NCBI GenBank assembly: GCA_963682025.1
Contig: OY821519.1
Location: forward strand, 108,604,264-108,668,263
DNA from: Cordilura impudica
Taxonomy: Eukaryota; Arthropoda; Insecta; Diptera; Scathophagidae
Direction: 5' to 3'
DNA: 64,000 bases
Under the pieces are notes generated by a model. It was given only the letters and a program-made list of their open reading frames with translations, did no database searches and was not told the DNA's origin. The stretch's first letter is position 1, and each line of letters opens with the position of its first letter. Of this stretch, positions 58,193 through 64,000 are shown piece after piece. A program made the translations under genes and the position numbers.

Positions 58193-59113
58193 TCATGATT
58201 TCTTGCTGTCCACAGCCTTTTCGAAACGATAAGCATAATATATAGATTTAGCTCTTCTTATCTCTCGATTTACACTTCTTCGTATGGAAAACTCATCCTT
58301 TAATTCTGGGATCTTAAACTTCCTCCAGCGCGAGTAAGCCTCATCTCTACGATCAATCATTCGCTTTATAGTTGTAGTGAACCACGGCCTAGTGTTCTCC
58401 GTAATATGCCTAGTTCTCAGTGGCACAGCAATATTGTATAAATGTGAAATGTTATCATCAAGAAAGAATAATTGCTCATCAGAAGACGGCATGTAGTACA
58501 AACAGTTCCAGTTTATCAACGAAAAATGTTCAGCCAAAGCATGATAATTGATTGATTAAAAGTCACGATAAGTAAAGGTTTGGACCTCACGAAACAAGTT
58601 GAAGTCATAAGAAATAAAGATCAGGTCATGCCTAGAAAAGCTAGATGCAGTCAGTTGATCATACAAATTGACTTTAGAGATATCGTTTGTAAAAAAAAGA
58701 TCCAATAAAGTATTGGTAGTATTGGAGTAGTGAGTAGGATAGAGGCAATTAACGGGTTTAAGGCCAACTGAGAGCATGATATCTACAATAGAAGAGTCTA
58801 AAAGAATATCACAGTTGAAATATACAGCAATTAGTACGTCCGAGTAATCTTCAGTTAGGTATTCAATATGTTCCATAAATACATCAGTACTAATATATTT
58901 ATTAGGTCGGTAAACACAACCAATAAGAAGTTTTCTACCATCCGACACAATTTCTATAGAAATATATTCAATTTTATTGCCGTTGGTCTCTTCAATGCCT
59001 GTGTTGTTGTCATACGCCTCGGTCTTACATTTGAGAATACATTTAATATCATTCCTAACAAAGATTGCTACGCCACCTGCACGAATATCTATTACTGGGT
59101 AGATATTCTTCAA
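58193..59113 (-). pseudogene. LINE-3 endonuclease and linker
   Basis: 59113-58556 reads A-G-G-V-A-I-F-V-R-N, L-I-G-C-V-Y-R-P-N, T-N-T-L-L-D-L-F-F-T-N and S-R-H-D-L-I-F, an AP-type endonuclease without its first ~80 residues. 58537-58193 is the linker with R-P-W-F-T-T-T-I-K and A-Y-S-R-W-R-K-F. A frameshift separates the two and another separates the linker from the RT. The endonuclease G-D-F-N block is degenerate here (V-Y-F-N-C-D). Confidence 0.82.
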
Positions 59114-59140
59114 ATTTCACTTGTTTATTACACCGATTAA

Positions 59141-59532
59141 TAAAAAATATCAGAGTTCAGCACTAGAAATTCGGGTGTAAATTCTAGGAAATTTTATTTT
59201 TTCATAAAATGTTTTCCTTCCAATATTTTTTATGAATATTTAACTAAAATTCCTAAAATTGTGAATTTTTAAATAAAATTCATTTAATTTAATTATATAT
59301 ATTTGCTGACACACAGAAGATATATAAATGGGTTTGTAAATGAATAATTTTGTAGGACACGAAAGGTATGCTAATCAATTCACAATTAAATACATGGATT
59401 TTGATATAAAATTTTTCAATACACATTAAAGAAATTCACTAAACACACACGCAGCATTGTATGTGTGTCTATGTGTTTTAGATATGTGTTACTAGAAAAC
59501 GTCACAAAAAATCGCCTTGTCTATTAATATTA
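59141..59532. repeat. Gap with the CAGCACTAGAAATTCGGGTG repeat
   Basis: It opens at about 59160 with the repeat also found, reversed, at 2085-2270. Further on are a TGACACACAGAAGATAT word at 59308 and a GT-rich stretch at 59455-59475. The end shares CGTCACAAAAAATCGCC and TATTAATATTATAGAT with 25030-25070. No gene is seen. Confidence 0.4.
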
Positions 59533-59805
59533 TAGATTCCAAAAATAAGCCCTGTAGATCAATTCATAGTCATAGCCCCCAAATTAAGCTGCTTCAATTA
59601 AATACATCAGAAAACAATAGTAGTGCATTGACTTTTCTCAAAGTTGGTTTGAGTATGTTTTTGCAAAAAAAAAAAAACAACTGATTTTACCAAATATGGT
59701 CAGGATGAGTCCATTTTTCGACCTGGTTCTACACACAAAAGACAAAAGAATTAATAAAAATACTTTAGTTGTAAAAAGTTCAGAATTTTATCGTTTTTCT
59801 TACTG
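59533..59805 (-). repeat. Dispersed fly repeat, family 1, partial copy k
   Basis: It contains TCCAAAAATAAGCCCTGTAG, then TTCATAGTCATAGCCCC and CTGATTTTACCAAATATGGT, matching the second half of the consensus with deletions. It may be the remainder of copy j, separated by LINE-3. Confidence 0.65.
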
Positions 59806-60362
59806 GTTCTTCAACATTTTTTCATACCGCTCTGCATTCAAATGCGTCGAGCTCTAGTCAACAGTGCGCGCGTGTTCGTCTAATTTTTCGGGACCTTTCT
59901 TATTTATTTCAGTAGGAATCGGTATTTTGCTATTAATAAAGTAACAGAAATAAAATTTAGTTGAAAGTCGTGGTATATTATCTCAAAATATATACTTTTT
60001 ATTATGTCAACTAATATTTTAAAAAGAAACTATAATTACAACCGGTCACAAAATTTAAATTCATTGCAATGACTAATTTCGAATAAAAATAATACTATTA
60101 TTTTTGTGATTATTCCCCAAATTTTAATCTAGTTTTAATAATTTTGTAATAAGCTTTTTCCCATCAAAAATGTTATGAAAATAACGTGGCAGAGACGTTC
60201 AATAGCAGCTTATCATATCGAGAGAAATTAAATATTTAAAACAAAAAATATTCTTGTTATATCCATTATATGCTAAATCATATTCTGCGTAATATTATTT
60301 TATGTTGCGCTTTTTTTTTTTTTTTTTTTGATAAATTGCTTAAATATATACACTGCCTTATA
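59806..60362. other. AT-rich gap
   Basis: No ORF, repeat end or RNA gene is recognised. A T-run of 19 bases lies at 60311-60329. Confidence 0.5.
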
Positions 60363-61657
60363 AAGGGTCCGCGAATTTTTTTTTGAAAAGGCTATAAAAA
60401 AAAACTACTGAACATTATCTCAAATTTCTTTTTTTATTTGAAAGCACAATCCTTTCGGTTAATAATGGAAAATAATTTCATTCAAATGGCTGCCTCGGCT
60501 GGCCTTGCAGTAGCCTATACGATCCGTCCAATTTTTAAGCACATTATCGATTATGTGCAGCTGTATTTCACCAATGGCTTCACGGATAATGTCCTTTAAA
60601 GCGTCAATTGTCTCTGGCTTGTTGGCGTAACACTTATCTTTGAGGGCACCCCACAAATAATAGTCCAACGGTGTCAAATCGCAGGTCCGAGGTGGCCAAA
60701 CGACATCAGCTCTGCGGCTGATAATGCGATCTTCAAAAACAGGGCGCAAAACATCGATTGTAGCTTCGGCTGTGTGGCATGTAGCGCCGTCCTGTTGAAA
60801 CCAAATGTTGCGAATATCCTCCTTTTCAATTCTTGTGAATAAAAATTCGTTCAACATGGCCCGATAACGATCACCATCGACTGCAACGGCCCCTCCTTGC
60901 TCACTTTCGAAGAAAAATGGCCCAATTATGCCTCTGGACCAAAATCCGCACCAAAAATTGACTCGTTTTGGGTGTATCGGCTTTTCAATGTATGCGTGCG
61001 GGTTTTCTGTGCCCCAAATGCGAAAATTTTGCTTGTTTACATACCCGCCAAGATCAAAATGAGCTTCATCTGAAAAGATGATTTTTTTTTGCAAAATCGG
61101 CATCTTCTGTAAGTCGATCGCAGGCCCACTTAGCGAAGCGAAAACGCAATGGATGGTCACTTGGCTTCAACTCCTGAACCAATTGGACTTTGTATGGCGT
61201 CATACCAAGGTCTTTATGCAAAATTCGTCTCAATGATACCTCCGAAATGTTCAATTCTTGAGATCGACGGTGAATTGATGTTGGTGGCGCTTCACGCACA
61301 CTTTCTGCCACAGCAGCAATATTCACGGGTGTACGCACTGTTTTTGGCTTTTCACGCTTTGGTTTATCGATGAAGATGCCAGTCTCTTTCACTTTTTTCA
61401 CAAGATAACGAATATACGGAGCTGACGGTGCTTCTCTTCTTCCAAAATCCGTACGCAATTTTCGCACACATTCTGCAACATTACCATGATTTTCAAAGTA
61501 ATGTCGCAATATTTCCCAGCGTTGTTCAAGCGTATACATAACCATATTTGTTCAGCGGAAGGATAAAACTAATTATCTGTAAAATCAGACATGAGCTAAG
61601 TGTTACCATTCACGAAATAAGCACTAGTTGAAAAAAAACATTAGATGGCGGACCCTT
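60363..61657 (-). mobile_element. Mariner M2 (DD41D type), nearly intact
   Basis: The ends are AAGGGTCCGC at 60363 and its exact inverse ending at 61657, with TA on both sides. The length, ~1.3 kb, is normal for mariner. One transposase gene lies on the minus strand with a single frameshift. It is inserted in a degenerate dispersed repeat (copy l). Confidence 0.88.
60459..61545 (-). pseudogene. Mariner M2 transposase, one frameshift
   Basis: The N-terminal frame (61545-61066) has Y-T-L-E-Q-R-W-E-I-L helix-turn-helix and V-Q-E-L-K-P-S-D-H. The C-terminal frame (61160-60459) has I-I-F-S-D-E-A-H-F (first D), N-F-W-C-G-F-W-S-R-G-I-I-G-P, Q-Q-D-G-A-T-C-H-T-A (second D) and C-D-L-T-P-L-D-Y-Y-L-W-G (third D). 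There are 41 residues between the second and third D, as in rosa-type mariners. The two frames meet in a run of nine A near 61082-61090, where a single-base length change accounts for the shift. Whether it is a real mutation or a sequencing error in a homopolymer cannot be told. Confidence 0.88.
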
Positions 61658-61780
61658 TATTACTATGTGTGGGAGGGTATAGTGAGTTTGTGCTACTCCA
61701 AAATAAAAGGGTGTAAGATCAATTTTAGTCATAGTCCCCATGTAAGTAGGTCTTTCGATATTCATTTAACTCTTCAATTC
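61658..61780 (-). repeat. Dispersed fly repeat, family 1, degenerate copy l
   Basis: ACTATGTGTGGGAGGGTATA and GTGAGTTTGTGCTACT, then TTTTAGTCATAGTCCCC, follow the consensus order with a large deletion. The mariner interrupts its start. Confidence 0.5.
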
Positions 61781-61836
61781 TCATAGTGAAGGTAACAAAA
61801 ATTTTGATTTTTTCTTTGGTTGAAATAGCAAAGATA

Positions 61837-63084
61837 TCCATGCTAATATAATAAAGAGATAATATGTGTTTGTTTGTTTGTAGGAGGTAATGTCCGTAAC
61901 AACCCATCTGATCTTCCTGAAATTTTCACAGAGTCTTACTGCGGATATGGGAAGTGCTATAGGCTAAAATTTTTTTATATTTTCAGTGGGCGTGGCACCT
62001 CCCACACAAAGCAAATTTTTAATATCATATACATATATTGAGTACTATGATAGGGAGAGCTTTGCAAATTTGTGTGAGGTCACCTATTGTTAATATTAGC
62101 GGCTACGCCGGAAATGGGCGGGTTCGGCTAAGTGGGCGTGGTACCTCCCATACAAGTAATAGTTCAATATTATATATCTCGAGTTATGTGATAGAAAGAG
62201 CTTTTAAAATTTTTCTGATGTCACATATTATTAATGTGAGTAGTCGGATGCAAAATGGGCAGTATCGGACCAATAGGCATGGCACCTGACATACAAAGTA
62301 AATATAAAATGCCATATATCTGGGGTACTATATCTTGGGACTTTACGTGAGCCCATAGGTTATTCATTTGATTAGTTAGACAAAAAATGGCGTGATCGGA
62401 TATCATATGATATCATATAACTGGTGTGCTAAAAAAGGAAGCTTTGACACTTTGCACGAGCCTATCAGATCTTAGTATGAGTAGTCTAACAAAAAATTGG
62501 CGGGTTCACACCAATGAGCGTGGAACTCCCCATGCAAAGTTACTATTTAGGATCTTTGTGTGATTAGGATCTTTGTGTGATTAGTCGAACAAAAAAATGG
62601 GCGTGATCGGAGCAGTGGGCGTAGCACCGCCCACGCTAATTAGATATCTAATATCATATAACTTATGTACCATAAAAGGGAAAGACTCCGCATTTTGCCA
62701 CGAGTCCATCAGATATTAATGTCAGTAGCCCCATAAAAATTGGGCGGGATGGGATTAGTGGGCGTGGCACTCCTATATAAAAAATATGAAGTACTACGAA
62801 AGCGACAGTCTTTTGACATGTACATTAGTTATTAATGTGATTTGTCGTGGAAAATATATCTCTGAAATCAAAACTCGCCAAAACCGAAAATCGCGAAAAA
62901 TAAAAATCGCCCAAAAACAATCTTCAAAATCAAAAATGGACAAAATCAAAAATCGCTAAAAAGAAAAATAGCCAAATGATATTCTAAGTTCAAAAAATCT
63001 GATAATTGTTGTACCGAATGAAAAAACAAAAAACGTTGTATATCAGCATCAGCAAGCACTGAAATAAATAATTTATACTAATGA
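61837..63084 (+). mobile_element. Helitron-5: non-autonomous, same family as Helitron-4
   Basis: It begins TCCATGCTAATATAATAAAG after A, then (GTTT)n and GTAGGAGGTAATGTCCGTAA. The body matches Helitron-4 in reverse and continues further with repeated GTGGGCGTGGC-type words. No clear CTAG terminus is seen before Helitron-6. An AAAATCGCCA-like repeat occupies about 62855-62975. Confidence 0.65.
62855..62975 (+). repeat. Degenerate AAAATCGCC-type short tandem repeat
   Basis: The words AAAACTCGCC, AAAATCGCG, AAAATCGCCC, AAAATGGAC and AAAATCGCTA recur about every 14-20 bases. It is noncoding. Confidence 0.6.
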
Positions 63085-63530
63085 TCTATACTAACATAAT
63101 AAAGAGGTAATATTTGTTTGTTTGTTTGTAGGAGGTAATATCCTAACTACTCATCTGATCTTCCTGAAATTTTCACATAATTTTATTGCGGATATGCGAG
63201 TGCTACAGGCTCTAACTTTTTTTTAATATTTTTAGTGGGCGTGGCACCTACCATACAAAGTAAATTTTTGATATCATATATATTAAGTACTATGATAGAG
63301 AAAGCTTTGCAAATTTGTGCCAGGTCATCTATTATTAAAGTGAGTAGTCAGACAAAAAAAATGGGCGGGATTAGACAAATGCGCGTGGTATCCCCACACA
63401 AACTTAATATTTAATGTGATATATCTGAATTACTGTATTATTGAGAGCCTTGGGACTTTGCGTGAGCCTTTCCATAACGATTCGAAAGGGGGGGGGAGGG
63501 GGAGGGTGTAGTGAAGCACAACGGATTACA
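63085..63530 (+). mobile_element. Helitron-6: short relative of Helitron-5
   Basis: It begins TCTATACTAACATAATAAAG after A, followed by (GTTT)n and the GTAGGAGGTAAT block. It ends near GTGAAGCACAACGGATTACA, a decayed form of the GCGAAGCACACCAGGTTC terminus of Helitron-2. A G-run lies at 63488-63506. Confidence 0.6.
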
Positions 63531-63624
63531 GTTTAAATAATAGTTTAAAAAAACCCATTTTTTCTCAAAAAGCATTAATTTTTTCATAATACTTATTTAT
63601 TTAAAAGAAAATATTAATACTTAT

Positions 63625-64000
63625 TTATTGTGGAAGCTGTACCAACATTTTATATGCAAACTGATATTACACTTTGCACACATTTTTCTAGTGCGTTGAT
63701 GGCAATATCCACATCTTCGTTGAGACCAGTCGACCTGCAAGTGGTCATCCACAGTTTTTCCGTTTCTTACCTCGATAGGCACTCTTAGCTCCATCGGAAT
63801 GCCACAAGCAGAATTTCGGATTGGAGGCTAGCCAAATTTTTGCAGGTATGTTGTTGCTATATTTCTGCGGAAATCGCAGTAAGTCCAATTCTTTTCAAGC
63901 TGCCTTTTGATAAGACATGCATTTTGGCAATCTCCATCTAAACTGACAGCAAACAGAGAAAACCACAATTTTTTCCGCGGAGAGCTACCCTCATAGAGTC
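63625..64000 (-). pseudogene. piggyBac-like transposase, C-terminal end
   Basis: The minus strand reads R-G-K-K-L-W-F-S-L-F-A, D-G-D-C-Q-N-A-C-L-I and D-F-R-R-N-I-A. After an in-frame TAG it continues to V-D-W-S-Q-R-R-C-G-Y-C-H, C-A-K-C-N-I-S-L-H-I-K-C-W, with stop at 63625-63627. The R-C-x-x-C ... C-x-x-C ... L-H-x-x-C pattern is the cysteine-rich C-terminal domain of piggyBac-type transposases, which binds the TIR. The gene runs off the window, so its upstream state is unknown. Confidence 0.65.

Larger units (their letters stand above)
53045..59140 (-). mobile_element. LINE-3: non-LTR retrotransposon split by a 3.2-kb insertion
   Basis: On the minus strand: endonuclease (59113-58556), linker (58537-58193), RT fingers (58138-57777), then after the insertion RT palm to C-terminus (54561-53304), a short 3' UTR and a (TCAAAT)n tail at 53046-53069. 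The family is that of LINE-1, jockey/CR1-like. The 5' end is truncated within the endonuclease. Confidence 0.88.

Noticed and set aside
61149..61373. Plus-strand 74-codon ORF
   Set aside because: Antisense of the mariner M2 transposase.

Overview
The window looks like repeat-rich, AT-rich chromosomal DNA from a higher fly (Diptera; a calyptrate or muscoid lineage is my guess). There are no bacterial-style operons. The same dispersed fly repeat recurs about a dozen times; it carries a GTCC/GTCT proto-microsatellite and begins with an ACAAGTAAGAAAATTATAGT-type end. I see no host gene that I would defend. Almost every stretch with coding character is a transposable element (TE) remnant, and most elements are nested inside one another, so the insertion order can be read directly.

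Layout. 1-6085: a LINE tail, a degenerate pyrimidine/purine repeat, a minus-strand LINE (LINE-1) split by a dispersed repeat, and another repeat copy. 6086-10481: a CAC-ended DNA transposon (A, tentatively CMC/Chapaev-like) with a decayed transposase and a composite Helitron inserted in it. 10482-13884: mostly featureless AT-rich DNA with an 80-bp palindrome. 13885-16762: a fold-back MITE and a decayed autonomous Helitron (Pif1-type helicase fragments) with an internal tandem duplication and its own MITE. 20299-22337: a second composite Helitron in the opposite orientation to the first. 22380-24262: dispersed repeats flanking a piggyBac-like fragment. 25113-31163: a pogo/Tigger-like element containing a second transposon with ~600-bp terminal inverted repeats (tentatively Sola-like) and a dispersed repeat.

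32350-35325: a second, more decayed copy of the Sola-like transposase, flanked by six direct copies of a 15-bp motif, CGTACGTTCGCGACC. 35330-38522: a second CAC-ended element (B) with long inverted repeats and a DD41D mariner inside its right repeat. 38555-41700: an unrecognised coding remnant and a split mariner, each interrupted by a dispersed repeat. 41710-51790: a minus-strand LINE (LINE-4) broken by an 8.5-kb hAT element (8-bp target duplication) and by a Helitron. The hAT itself holds a plus-strand LINE and a Penelope-like element with RT and GIY-YIG domains.

53045-59140: another minus-strand LINE (LINE-3) split by a 3211-bp noncoding insertion with TG...CA ends and a 4-bp target duplication. 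That insertion contains a tandem array with embedded splice-like signals. 60363-61657: a nearly intact DD41D mariner. 61837-63530: two Helitron-type pieces. 63625-64000: the C-terminal end of a piggyBac-like transposase running off the window.

The most promising unusual structures are the six-motif array around the Sola-like gene, the 3.2-kb noncoding insertion and its 31-nt GT...AG cassettes, the perfect 58-bp fold-back at the hAT terminus, and the Penelope-like element whose two terminal repeats differ by loss of a hammerhead-like motif. All family names come from reading the translations by eye. No search was run.
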